The notes under the pieces are model-generated. The model had not been told where the DNA came from. It made no database searches and saw nothing but the letters and a program-made list of their open reading frames with translations. Positions 26,527 through 34,966 of a DNA stretch of 64,000 bases are shown here, piece after piece; positions within the stretch are counted from its first letter, which is position 1; each line of letters starts with the position of its first letter. A program made the translations under genes and the position numbers. This DNA is from Natrinema zhouii (GTDB lineage Archaea > Halobacteriota > Halobacteria > Halobacteriales > Natrialbaceae): positions 434,001 through 498,000 of the forward strand of contig NZ_CP084882.1 of NCBI RefSeq assembly GCF_013456555.2, read 5' to 3'.

Positions 26527-27766
26527 ACAGATTAGTCAGTCTCTTGGTCTGGCTAAATTCACGTTGGATGAACGAAACGAGATCTTCCATCATGTGATAA
26601 AGACATTTGAGGAGAAATATTCATGGTGGGGTGAACAACTGGCAAGGAATATGCTCACGTCTATCGCAACTTGGCATATCGACACAAAGGGTAGTTACAA
26701 CTCTAATAGACGTGTTCGGAGACATTTGTTGGTCTATGCATCCCGAGGCTGGTTGAAGTCTACCATCGTTCAGAATTTCTGTCTGCTTCTTGATCCACAA
26801 CTTGGTGAGGGGATGGTGGGCGAAATCGGTGATATCACAAAGGCAGCCTATCGCGGATCATTGGAAGATGGCGATTTCACCCCTCCCGACGCATTGAAGC
26901 ACGATATCCTGTTGATTGACGAGTATGGTACTATCGCTAATGATGAGGATCTAGTGCAGTTAGTCAACCAGGGTATGGAAGGAGGAAAAATCAACACTGA
27001 ACTCTCCAAACTAAGCAAGATTGATGACGATAAAAAGGACAACCTTGAAAACGAATTTGACAGTAAGAATTTTACATGGTTAAAGGATACAAAGTTTGCC
27101 TACGAAACGAAAGCGCTCCATTGGGCAAATACATACAAGAAAGAACATATAGTGGATGGTGCCAACGCCTCCAGATTCTACCCAATCTTCCCACGGCGAC
27201 GTCTCACAAGCGAGCTTACAAGACACGTCGATCAACATGTCTTCAGGATAGATGATGAGATAGCGCTGAGGTTGCGTCGTATCGTGAAAGACGTAGGAGT
27301 ACCTGCTGATGCTAGTGACAACGAAGCGTCTGTAATCGAGGGCGACATTGGAAAGATAAACATCCCAGACGAATATTATGAAAGATTTCCAAATCTTAGT
27401 CCTCGAGAAAGCAATGCAGTCAGCCAGCACGTTGCAGGACTTATGTGGTGGGGAGAGTTTGCGGACTTCGATGACGTAGATCTTGTGATCCAGAATATCA
27501 GGCAGCTTGATCAGATGGTTGAGGAAGGTGCCCAAGAAACTGCAGAGGATATAATTCTTCACCATATTACAGATAACCCCCTGAAAGTTAACGAGATCGT
27601 TGATGAAACAGAGTACAGTGAATCACATGTCTACAACGTGTTGAGAAAGTTAGATGATAAGACGCCCTTCTTTGAAAGACAGTACACAGACACCCGCGGC
27701 GAGATAACCGCTGTGAAGTGGAGTAGTGAAGGAGCGAAAATGAGATATGAAGAAGAGATCGCGTAA
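26519..27766 (+). CDS. P-loop ATPase with C-terminal winged helix (candidate replication protein)
   Basis: 415 residues. A degenerate Walker A (YASRGWLKST, K80) and a good Walker B (DILLIDEYG, D134/E135) lie about fifty residues apart, followed by GMEGGKINTELSKL, which recalls the region after Walker B in MCM-like AAA+ helicases. A positively charged PRRRLTSEL region follows. Residues 340-415 form a winged helix (VNEIVDETEYSESHVYNVLR). The AAA+/WH layout fits a divergent plasmid or virus initiator or helicase, but no family is recognised. AT-rich palindromic DNA lies downstream. Confidence 0.6.
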   Translation: MSEQISQSLGLAKFTLDERNEIFHHVIKTFEEKYSWWGEQLARNMLTSIATWHIDTKGSYNSNRRVRRHLLVYASRGWLKSTIVQNFCLLLDPQLGEGMVGEIGDITKAAYRGSLEDGDFTPPDALKHDILLIDEYGTIANDEDLVQLVNQGMEGGKINTELSKLSKIDDDKKDNLENEFDSKNFTWLKDTKFAYETKALHWANTYKKEHIVDGANASRFYPIFPRRRLTSELTRHVDQHVFRIDDEIALRLRRIVKDVGVPADASDNEASVIEGDIGKINIPDEYYERFPNLSPRESNAVSQHVAGLMWWGEFADFDDVDLVIQNIRQLDQMVEEGAQETAEDIILHHITDNPLKVNEIVDETEYSESHVYNVLRKLDDKTPFFERQYTDTRGEITAVKWSSEGAKMRYEEEIA

Positions 27767-28177
27767 TCGACAAAACCAGAATGGTTATTCATACAAAACA
27801 TGTTGTGAAATAAGGTATTATTATGGCGGGGTGGGTAGAGTTTTGCATGGGAATGATAGAGAGTAGAAGATTAGAATCTTCACACCTATTTAATTCCAAA
27901 AAATAAATATAGATATTTATAATAGGTGGCCTCTGATCCACACAATAAACTGCGATCTCACCGCTTTCTACACATATTACGGGGAATTGATCACCCCATA
28001 AATAATAATAGAATAATTCCAGATACGATTATATAGTAAAATTGCGGTGGGGGAAACTCATAGGTCCAAGGTCAACATAGATGGACTATCTATATTATGC
28101 TATATGTAGTGTAAGTGAATATGCTAACCCAGCTATGTGTGGTAAGATGGCTTGCTCACGCACCTCTATGTTACCGT
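27767..28177. other. AT-rich region with palindromes, candidate origin
   Basis: About 400 bp without a gene, clearly the most AT-rich part of the window. It contains the palindrome GAAGATTAGAATCTTC (27866-27881, 7-bp arms), several TATAGATATTTATA-like and AATAATAATAG runs, and a GGGGAATTGATCACCCC near-palindrome. Position behind an ATPase/WH gene and an RHH gene suggests a replication origin; this is inference. Confidence 0.4.
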
Positions 28178-28357
28178 TCACAAATCAATCTTACACAAGC
28201 TACCTTCTGTAAGTCCTTCCTCTTCGATATACGCCGCTAAACAAGCGTAGTTGCAGAACTGCTTGTCTTGAACCCTCGCACCGCTCTCAAACTCAGCTAT
28301 GAACACTGGTTCGTGCTCATAGATATCGCTCCCACAGTACGTACAGTCAGTTACCAT
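28178..28357 (-). CDS. 59-aa Cys-rich small protein (DUF7576-like)
   Basis: ATG-to-TGA frame: CTYCGSDIYEHEPVFIAEFE, then FCNYACLAAYIEEEG and a final Cys. The CxxC...CxxxC pattern with an aromatic-rich middle is close to haloarchaeal DUF7576-type zinc proteins. A 31-residue frame (28400-28495, minus) ending in a basic helix lies just upstream and may be a co-transcribed micropeptide. Confidence 0.6.
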   Translation of the reverse strand: MVTDCTYCGSDIYEHEPVFIAEFESGARVQDKQFCNYACLAAYIEEEGLTEGSLCKIDL

Positions 28358-28574
28358 ACCTTCCAGTGGGATTCGTAGCCACTAAGCTATGCTGATGATT
28401 CAACTACGGTTGAGGAGCTTTTTGATTCTCGTGACGAGTCCATCTTTCTCCGATTCGGCATCTTGTGATTCTGGTGGGTTCTCTGATTCTGTCATCGTTG
28501 GCTATTTCTAGTAGTTGTACTTAGAAGTAGTGCTTTCGTTTATATCCTTCCGACGTACATCTACATAACAACGC

Positions 28575-29130
28575 ATGTCTTCACTACTGGAAACCCTATA
28601 CTGTGAATGTGGTTGGGACTACGAGTATTGACCAGGAGGTGAACCTCGAAGCGTTATCGGAAGATCTTGATGGAGTATCTTATGAGCCAGCACGATTTCC
28701 GGGGCTCATCTTCCGTACGCAAGATCCGAAGGCAGCGTCCCTCATTTTCCGTTCTGGGAAAATCGTCAATACAGGGGCAGAGTCGATTGAGGCTGTGTCT
28801 CTTTCTATCCAACAGACCTTCGAAACGCTCCATAAATTAGGTCTTGAGCTTCCACCTGAATCAGAGATCACCATTCAGAATATCGTCACCAGTGGCGATC
28901 TTGGAAAGCCGCTCAACCTAAACGCAGTTGCTATCGGCTTCGGCTTAGAGTATGTCGAATACGAGCCAGAGCAGTTTCCAGGACTGGTGTAGCGTGCTGA
29001 GGATCTCGACGTCGTTTTACTCCTCTTCGGAAGTGGAAAAGTAATCATCACGGGAGGAAAGCACTATGAAGACGCTGAACGAGCAATTGAGACGGTTGCT
29101 AGCGAACTCGAGAAGCTAGAACTGCTGTGA
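28575..29130 (+). pseudogene. TBP paralogue with frameshift and in-frame stop
   Basis: Both TBP repeats are readable: TSIDQEVNLEALSEDLDG, FPGLIFRTQDPKAASLIFRS, then VEYEPEQFPGLV, a TAG at about 28990-28992 where the intact copy has Tyr, then RAED, LLFGSGKVIITGG and a normal C-terminus. The first eight codons from ATG 28575 are one base out of frame with the rest. Two independent lesions make it a pseudogene of the TBP at 17048 or of a close paralogue. Confidence 0.85.
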
Positions 29131-29329
29131 GATGGACCACATATTACGGAAAGGTGGGTCGTACCCGCGTTGGGGGTGGGGAAGTTCAAGAAGTGAACTA
29201 ATCGCGGATACAGTGCCTCAGAGACACGGAAGTATAATAGTCGTATTCCTTATTACGAGACGTGAGTTGTCTATTTTCCGATTAGGATAGTTCGAAACCT
29301 TCGGCTTGTATATCCCACTCATATAAATT

Positions 29330-29911
29330 TTGGCCAACGATGATAAGTACACCCAGTGGCAACTCCACAATCTCGTGAATAAGGACATCAATCAGTCTGA
29401 ATCTGTCCTCGAGAGATTACAGAGATCAATGTCAGATGAATCAGAGCGATACGCTCTGTCCATAGATACCCAAGGAGACGATGACCGAGATACCAAATAT
29501 GTCGAGAGGGACACGCCTGATGTGGAATCTGAGGTTGATGAACTCATCGAACAGGTCACCAGCGCCCTTCCGATAGACGATATCCAGTTTCACGAAGCGA
29601 CCATCAAAGAGAATCTCGAAGAGGTTCTCCTCATGCTTATCACACTTCACGGGGAAACACACGGGAAGCAGCTTCTCTCGGACTTGACCTACTTTTTCGA
29701 TGTCCAACTGAGTCCTGGGACCGTGTATCCAAGTCTTCACAATCTCGAAGAAGAGGACCTTCTCAACCTGCATGCGATGGTACGTACAAAGGAGTACTCA
29801 ATAGCGAACGAAGATGAGGTCTGTGCGATTATCGAACAGACAATGATTCAGCACCTTGCGTTTGGCTTGCTGCTTTACGCGTTTCTTCCCCGCCTTTCTT
29901 CACGAGCTTGA
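29330..29911 (+). CDS. PadR-like regulator with acidic N-terminal extension
   Basis: Up to 193 residues. The C-terminal ninety hold a PadR-type winged helix (TIKENLEEVLLMLITLHGET, HGKQLLSDLTYFFDVQ, LSPGTVYPSLHNLEEEDLLN). The N-terminal half is acidic and disordered-looking. The frame opens with TTG 29330 immediately after ATATAAATTT; if that is the TATA box, ATG 29429 is the more probable start. It converges with and overlaps the HalOD1 gene at 29875. Confidence 0.75.
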   Translation: MANDDKYTQWQLHNLVNKDINQSESVLERLQRSMSDESERYALSIDTQGDDDRDTKYVERDTPDVESEVDELIEQVTSALPIDDIQFHEATIKENLEEVLLMLITLHGETHGKQLLSDLTYFFDVQLSPGTVYPSLHNLEEEDLLNLHAMVRTKEYSIANEDEVCAIIEQTMIQHLAFGLLLYAFLPRLSSRA

Positions 29912-30186
29912 ATCTGTTCACTAGAGGGCCTCGTTCCTTCCGTGACTGAGACAACTAGTTCGTTCTCAAACTCCACGGTGATCTCGTAGCCAGCATATGG
30001 AAATTGGATCTGGCCAACTCGTTTGCCGCCTTGTTCAGTCGGCGCGAAAATTGCTTCGAGCGCATCAGGATCAACTGCCTCAAAGAGTGGTGGGAGCTCA
30101 ATCGGATCTGTCCCTTTCCGGGTTGCTACCTCGGAAATAATCTGTTCAATGACCTCACTGGTGTCCACTGAAAGAGACTCAGCCAT
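29875..30186 (-). CDS. HalOD1 domain protein
   Basis: 103 residues: VIEQIISEVATRKGTDPIEL, PPLFEAVDPDALEAIF, then IQFPYAGYEITVEF and a basic Arg/Glu tail. The clearest HalOD1 of the window. Part of a minus-strand signalling group with UspA, a histidine kinase and a DUF7344-like protein. Confidence 0.85.
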   Translation of the reverse strand: MAESLSVDTSEVIEQIISEVATRKGTDPIELPPLFEAVDPDALEAIFAPTEQGGKRVGQIQFPYAGYEITVEFENELVVSVTEGTRPSSEQIQAREERRGRNA

Positions 30187-30296
30187 TGAAATTCACTGCC
30201 ACGCTTTTCTATTAATATCTGCCGACATTATTATATCCATCAGTAATTGGATTTGGACAGTATTAATTATTCACGTGTTCCCATCTCAAAGACCGT

Positions 30297-30707
30297 CTAC
30301 TCAACAACTTCGACTGTGGCAGCGGTCTGTCCGCCAAGATATGATTCGACTGCTGGATCATTCCCAACAATTTTGCTCAGCAGTCGCCGCCATCTCGGTT
30401 TCTGGCTTTTTCCGAGTACAACAATATCAGCTCCAATTTCTATCGTTTCAGTCGCAATGATTTCCTCAATAAGAAACCCGCTGCGGGTAATCACAGTCGG
30501 GTTGCACTCGTCGAAGATAGGAATGACTGCTCGACTAATCTCATGGCGGTGAGCGTTATCTCCGTTCTGGAAAAGGTTGACATGAAGGACATAGACTTCT
30601 CCGTCATCGTTTGATTTAATAAGATCGTTCGCAAAAGTGAGTGTTTGTATGCTTCTATCAGTTAACGGATATCGAATTGGGACCAAAATTGTAGAGCTAT
30701 CTGACAT
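30297..30707 (-). CDS. UspA-family universal stress protein
   Basis: 136 residues with the UspA fold: STILVPIRYPLTDRSIQTLT at the N-terminus, EVYVLHVNLFQ, and ADIVVLGKSQKPRWRRLLSK near the C-terminus. The canonical ATP-binding GxxGxxxxxxxxGS is altered (GKSQKPRWRRLL...GNDPAVES), so nucleotide binding is uncertain. Between a HalOD1 and a histidine kinase gene on the same strand. Confidence 0.85.
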   Translation of the reverse strand: MSDSSTILVPIRYPLTDRSIQTLTFANDLIKSNDDGEVYVLHVNLFQNGDNAHRHEISRAVIPIFDECNPTVITRSGFLIEEIIATETIEIGADIVVLGKSQKPRWRRLLSKIVGNDPAVESYLGGQTAATVEVVE

Positions 30708-30814
30708 AGTGTAGAAATTCAGCAGTTGCTGCCGTGTCGTAGGAGTTGTATGTGCATATAACTGGTGACTGATGGTAATAGGATCCTGAGGAGCAATCCC
30801 ATCAGGATATCATC

Positions 30815-31768
30815 CTACCGTCGCCGTACTTGTTCACCAATTCTGGAGTTCGTATCAATGAAGGGGACGTCTAGCTCCGCCTGAAATTGGAGAGTAACAG
30901 TCGTTCCATCATCAGTATTGAATTCTACGGCCCCGGCGTGCAGTCGAGTGAGCCATGTGACAAGCCACAAACCAACGCTACTTGCATGAATGAGTGGAGT
31001 TTCCTGCTGTAATTGGAGGGGCTGTAGCTCTTCTTGAGGAATACCTGGACCGTTATCAGAAATCTTGAGTAGGTGCTCTCCATTGACTCGATCAATCTGG
31101 ATCAAGAGGTCGCATTCACCTTTTGAATGATCGTTATGGACTACTGCGTTTTCGAGCAGCTCACGGATAGCATATCGGAGTGATTCATCGCCTTGAATCC
31201 ATGCTTCACCAGGCAGTTCAGTACTGATCGTAACATCTGGATGTGCATCGCTAAGATTCTGGAGTTCGGTATCGACGAGATCGACAAGATTGACAGTCTT
31301 CTCATTCGAGAGCGTGGGATCAATATTCTCAACAACTTTAAGCTTCTCACTGATACCGATAACCTGCTCTGTTGTTCGGCGGATTGTCTTCAGATACGAT
31401 TGGGATTGTCTCTCCGAGACTCGTTCAGAGAGAATCTCCGAGTATCCAAGAACGACGTTCAGGTCATTCCGAATGTTATGGCGAAAGACTCGATGAAGGA
31501 CCTGTAGCTGTTGATTTGCTGTTTGGAGCTTTGTCTGCGTCGAAGCCATCTGCTGTTGGTGGAGGTAAGAAAGGGCGAAAATGAGTAGTGTGGACAGTCC
31601 GATAAACGTCCATCCTTTGGTCAATCCCAGGAGTGTTGGCATCTGCTGCGATCCAAAACTGACAGCTAACAGGATGTCTGTGGTAGGTATCCAAACCACT
31701 CCGAAAATGAGATACCCGGCTGAAATCTTCAGTGGTGATAGGTTGAGTACTGAACGAAGTGTGGCCAT
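30815..31768 (-). CDS. Membrane-associated sensor histidine kinase
   Basis: 317 residues. Two transmembrane helices (about 15-38 and 48-68), a short coiled linker, then the dimerisation/phosphoacceptor helix with H97 in FRHNIRNDLNVVLGYSE, a form characteristic of haloarchaeal kinases, and an ATPase domain with RELLENAVVHND (N box) and KISDNGPGIP (G box). No PAS or extracellular sensor domain. No partner response regulator is in the window; the single-domain HalOD1 proteins nearby might be downstream outputs (inference). Confidence 0.92.
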   Translation of the reverse strand: MATLRSVLNLSPLKISAGYLIFGVVWIPTTDILLAVSFGSQQMPTLLGLTKGWTFIGLSTLLIFALSYLHQQQMASTQTKLQTANQQLQVLHRVFRHNIRNDLNVVLGYSEILSERVSERQSQSYLKTIRRTTEQVIGISEKLKVVENIDPTLSNEKTVNLVDLVDTELQNLSDAHPDVTISTELPGEAWIQGDESLRYAIRELLENAVVHNDHSKGECDLLIQIDRVNGEHLLKISDNGPGIPQEELQPLQLQQETPLIHASSVGLWLVTWLTRLHAGAVEFNTDDGTTVTLQFQAELDVPFIDTNSRIGEQVRRR

Positions 31769-31851
31769 TTCCTAGGTATCATTAGTCTATTTGTATAATG
31801 ATAGTGGCTTTGAACCATCATGAAAAACGCTTTTCAGCAGTAATAGGCTGA

Positions 31852-32184
31852 TTAGTCGTTTGCTGGTTGCTCGATTATTCGTGCAAGAGTAACAAGCGCA
31901 CCGACTTCTGGAGGGATACCTTTGGTTTGGATAATGCCCTCCTCAGGACGGTACTCTATGAAGTCTACCTCCGCCGATTTCGGGAGGTGCTGGTGCTCGA
32001 GTGTGATCTCTAGTCGCTCAAGGCCGTCCTCAGCAAAATCTCTCGGTGGATTGTCTTCCCACTCAGCAATCGTTGCTACGAGTTCATCAACGGACACTGG
32101 GCCGTCTTGTTCTTTGAGATAATACAACGTAAAACGTCGGCGTTCATTGCTAAGGAGGTCGAATACTGTATCTAGTAAAACCAT
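31852..32184 (-). CDS. DUF7344-like winged-helix protein
   Basis: 110 residues from ATG 32184 (MVLLDTVFDLLSNERRRFTL); the upstream extension reads poorly. YYLKEQDGPVSVDELVATIA and a later EITLEHQHLPKSAEVDFIEY followed by an acidic tail match DUF7344, a haloarchaeal winged-helix domain. Probably a small transcription regulator belonging to the adjacent kinase/HalOD1 group. Confidence 0.8.
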   Translation of the reverse strand: MVLLDTVFDLLSNERRRFTLYYLKEQDGPVSVDELVATIAEWEDNPPRDFAEDGLERLEITLEHQHLPKSAEVDFIEYRPEEGIIQTKGIPPEVGALVTLARIIEQPAND

Positions 32185-32519
32185 TGATGTGAAAAGGCGA
32201 ACCGCCGATTTAGCATCATCGGTGGGCCAACAGATGGAGCTAACGCACGCCCAATTCAACCGTAGGGATGGGGAGGGGTTGGTCCGTCATTCGTTGTTTC
32301 ACTCGCTAATTGATGCCATGTGTGGGGTATCGTATTCTATGGGGCTTGAGCCCGGCATGATCCTAATCGAATCTTCCATTTGATTCCCAGCCGTCACCGT
32401 ATCTCTATCCCATAGAGGACCATTCAGTTATCCCTTAATATCGACCCGTCTGAAATATTAGAAGGACTATACATCCCCGCGTGACTCGCTTGTGAGCGTG
32501 GTAATTGTACATGCCAACG

Positions 32520-32780
32520 ATGGAAAACGATAGTAAATTCTGGCGGCTAGTTGCAAAGTATCGTCGGAGCAAGCGTGGTGAGATGCTGCTCTCACTCAAC
32601 GAGACTGCAAGAAATTCATCGGATATAGCTGATCGAATTGATGTCTCAACAAATACCTCTGGCAACTACCTCAGAGAGGCTAAACAAGATGGGATCGTCG
32701 AGTGTGTCACGCCAGAGAGTGATCGCTACCGGATGTACAGTCTCACCGACCTTGGTCAGGACATTGCGAGAGAACTCTAA
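32520..32780 (+). CDS. Winged-helix regulator upstream of the SMC locus
   Basis: 86 residues from ATG 32520 (in-frame ATGs at 32511 and 32505 are possible). LLSLNETARNSSDIADRIDV, then STNTSGNYLREAKQDGIVEC and MYSLTDLGQDIAREL form a complete winged helix. Followed 5 bp later by the gene at 32786. Candidate regulator of the downstream cluster, 0.8 kb away. Confidence 0.75.
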   Translation: MENDSKFWRLVAKYRRSKRGEMLLSLNETARNSSDIADRIDVSTNTSGNYLREAKQDGIVECVTPESDRYRMYSLTDLGQDIAREL

Positions 32781-32785
32781 TAATC

Positions 32786-33271
32786 ATGACTCGGAAAAAC
32801 CGCACACAAAAGCACTCGAGTCGTCAGGATACCCCCGCAGTGCTATTGAAGCAGACATTCGGATCGAGAGTTGAGACGTTCCAAGAGATGGTGATGGGAG
32901 AGCTGGCTCCATTTCAACGGCGTGCCGAGTTGATCAGACGTCGTCGAGAAGTACTCATGAACAGTCAGTCAAGATCTCAAAATAGGAATCAAGTACAATC
33001 CAGAAAACGAGATCAAGCCGAGAGCGGTGTGATAGTGAAGGATCCAGAGAATGTGGGTATTCAATTGATTGAGGCTGTCCAAAAACTCAAAGAAGAAAAT
33101 GAGTTCGAGAGAGTCGAAATAAGAGACGAAGACAAGATTATTGCACACACTTCCTCTGGAGAGCGGACACAGGTTGATGTAGATAGTTTAGACACGACAA
33201 AGCGAGAAAAAACAGTAGGAAGTTCGAAACCAGCTAGCACTCCAACGATGTCTGAAGCTAGCAGCTACTAA
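32786..33271 (+). CDS. Basic hypothetical protein
   Basis: 161 residues; a basic start (TRKNRTQKHSSRQDTPAVLL), an Arg/Gln-rich linker (NSQSRSQNRNQVQSRKRDQA) and a small beta-like end (FERVEIRDEDKIIAHTSSGE). No family recognised. A 38-residue frame (33277-33393, MIWKVMTEDEFEEYIEKQKL) follows at once and probably belongs to the same transcript. Confidence 0.55.
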   Translation: MTRKNRTQKHSSRQDTPAVLLKQTFGSRVETFQEMVMGELAPFQRRAELIRRRREVLMNSQSRSQNRNQVQSRKRDQAESGVIVKDPENVGIQLIEAVQKLKEENEFERVEIRDEDKIIAHTSSGERTQVDVDSLDTTKREKTVGSSKPASTPTMSEASSY

Positions 33272-33276
33272 CAATC

Positions 33277-33393
33277 ATGATATGGAAGGTCATGACCGAG
33301 GACGAATTTGAAGAGTATATTGAAAAACAGAAGTTGTTAAACCAGCATATTCATCGGTTGCACCAACGAGCAAACGCTAGGTGTCGGAACTAA
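33277..33393 (+). CDS. 38-aa helical micropeptide
   Basis: ATG-to-TAA frame starting five bases after the preceding stop. The product is amphipathic and helical (MTEDEFEEYIEKQKLLNQHI). Position after two same-strand genes makes it plausible; no homologue is known to me. Confidence 0.35.
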   Translation: MIWKVMTEDEFEEYIEKQKLLNQHIHRLHQRANARCRN

Positions 33394-33596
33394 CCATACA
33401 TACTTTGCCATAACCAAAAGACGTCCTAGGTTCATTCATTTCCCTAATATCTCCGATTTTATAGGAAGAAGCCTTCTAGCTTGGGGACGTACACAGTCCC
33501 TAGACTTATAACGTCAGACATTCTTTTCACTAGTACACCACGATACGCTGACCGCGTTGAAGTGGTCCGCCGAAGAAACCAACAGGACCATCAACA

Positions 33597-34604
33597 ATGA
33601 CAAATGAAAAAATCAATTCCAATACTGAAAAGGAAGCTGCCGAGCCTCTGGCATACGCCCCGATACTTAGAAATGGACCCTCTGAAAGAAGTGTAATTAG
33701 AGAGTTTGGCGGTCTGAACCGCTTTATCGGTCCAAACCGAGGAGAACTCTATACGGTAATTGAGGTTACCGAGAGGGATGATTTGAACAATCTGACCGTA
33801 TTCCAAAATGCGGCAGATCTCGTACTTATTGATTTACCCAGCTACCTGACTCAGGATGAGAACAGCCTATCTGAGGACGTGCAAGGTGTGATCGACGAGT
33901 CCGGTAGTGTTGCTGATTTTTTCGCAGAAAACAAAGACCGGATTTCTGTTCCCGTACTATCCGGGACTCTCAGCTCTCCGATCACCTACCGACAATACCT
34001 TCAATTGTACCATGAAGTCTCTCCACACTTTGGTTCTATAGCGCTCCGTCTATTCCTTCGACCGATAGAATTTAGTGAAGAACAGAAAGCCAATCTGAAA
34101 AAGATTCAAGCAGAGATAAGTGAGGATGATCTTGTCCTCTTTGATCTTATTGAGGTTGGGAGGCTTAAGAAAGGAGAACAAGGTTACGAGAACTTCAGCT
34201 ATCTCTGTGAACTATTCGGTGAAAATGAGAGGATCATCATGAACGCGTTTAGCTCGTATGACGGGGAAAATCGAAACTTTGGACCTTCTATTGCGAAGGA
34301 GACTGGGGCAGAAGGATTCGGAGACTTCGCTATTAACGTCCGCTACCCTAACCCTGTGCCGTTAGGGAATATTGACACGAGAATAATCCGGCAGTACTCT
34401 CCAACTGAATCTCAGGTGTTTGAGTTCAAAGGGGATGGGTATGGTGGTGCATTTAAGGAATTAGAAGACTGGGATTTGTGGAACCCTGACCATTGTGAGT
34501 TCTGTAGACGCGCCGATAATGAGAATACAGAATGGCTTTCCTTCTGGAAGCGAATACGAATGGGCCATTACATATCTTCGGCCCTGGAAGAGGAAGCCGT
34601 CTGA
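33597..34604 (+). CDS. Beta-family-like protein (SMC locus gene 1)
   Basis: 335 residues. The start LAYAPILRNGPSERSVIREF and the strand ELYTVIEVTE resemble the opening of beta-family proteins (PF14350-like, a TIM-barrel-type domain in phage and defence contexts); ISVPVLSGTLSSPITYRQYL and DLVLIDLPSYL fit alternating strands and helices. The C-terminus has a CEFCRRAD knuckle and WLSFWKRIRMGHY. A 360-bp gap separates it from gene 2. Role inferred from position only. Confidence 0.55.
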   Translation: MTNEKINSNTEKEAAEPLAYAPILRNGPSERSVIREFGGLNRFIGPNRGELYTVIEVTERDDLNNLTVFQNAADLVLIDLPSYLTQDENSLSEDVQGVIDESGSVADFFAENKDRISVPVLSGTLSSPITYRQYLQLYHEVSPHFGSIALRLFLRPIEFSEEQKANLKKIQAEISEDDLVLFDLIEVGRLKKGEQGYENFSYLCELFGENERIIMNAFSSYDGENRNFGPSIAKETGAEGFGDFAINVRYPNPVPLGNIDTRIIRQYSPTESQVFEFKGDGYGGAFKELEDWDLWNPDHCEFCRRADNENTEWLSFWKRIRMGHYISSALEEEAV

Positions 34605-34966
34605 AAGACATCCTCTGCTCTGTGAAGACCCTTCGTATATGAGCAGTTTGTCCCTCTCAACGGTCAGTACGGGTGGTGCAGTTATCGGGGCAAGGATCTG
34701 TCTCTATAGAAGTTGTCAAGATTGGCCTGCTGAATATAGAGGATGTACGCAGTATGGTCTCAATCGTTTTTATTCTCGGAATCGTCTATGCACCATCTCT
34801 TCCTAAGTTCGATTCACTACGAGAATGGGAATTGGATGCTGAGAAACAAGCTCTCGAGTCTCATAACAAGTCTACTACTGCTTGGAGCCCCCAATCTTGT
34901 CTAAGTCTCTGTTAAATCTCTGGAAAAGCATTATATGGCAAGCAGTCAGTTTCTAATTGAGACTGG
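34605..34966 (+). other. Spacer with a weak membrane-peptide frame
   Basis: A frame at 34673-34915 contains one hydrophobic segment (IEDVRSMVSIVFILGIVYAP) and an acidic helix, but starts and ends without coding character. It could be the remnant of a small membrane gene of the locus. Promoter-like AT-rich DNA lies at 34915-34965 before gene 2. Confidence 0.3.

Noticed and set aside
28990..28992. TAG read as pyrrolysine or another amino acid
   Set aside because: Intact genes in the window end with TAG (for example the PadR gene at 299 and the TFB gene at 6537), no pyl genes are seen, and the same TBP copy also has a frameshift.
34495..34806. A 103-codon frame after the first SMC-locus gene
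   Set aside because: Begins inside the upstream gene in another frame and contains Ser/Cys/Arg-rich sequence without coding character.
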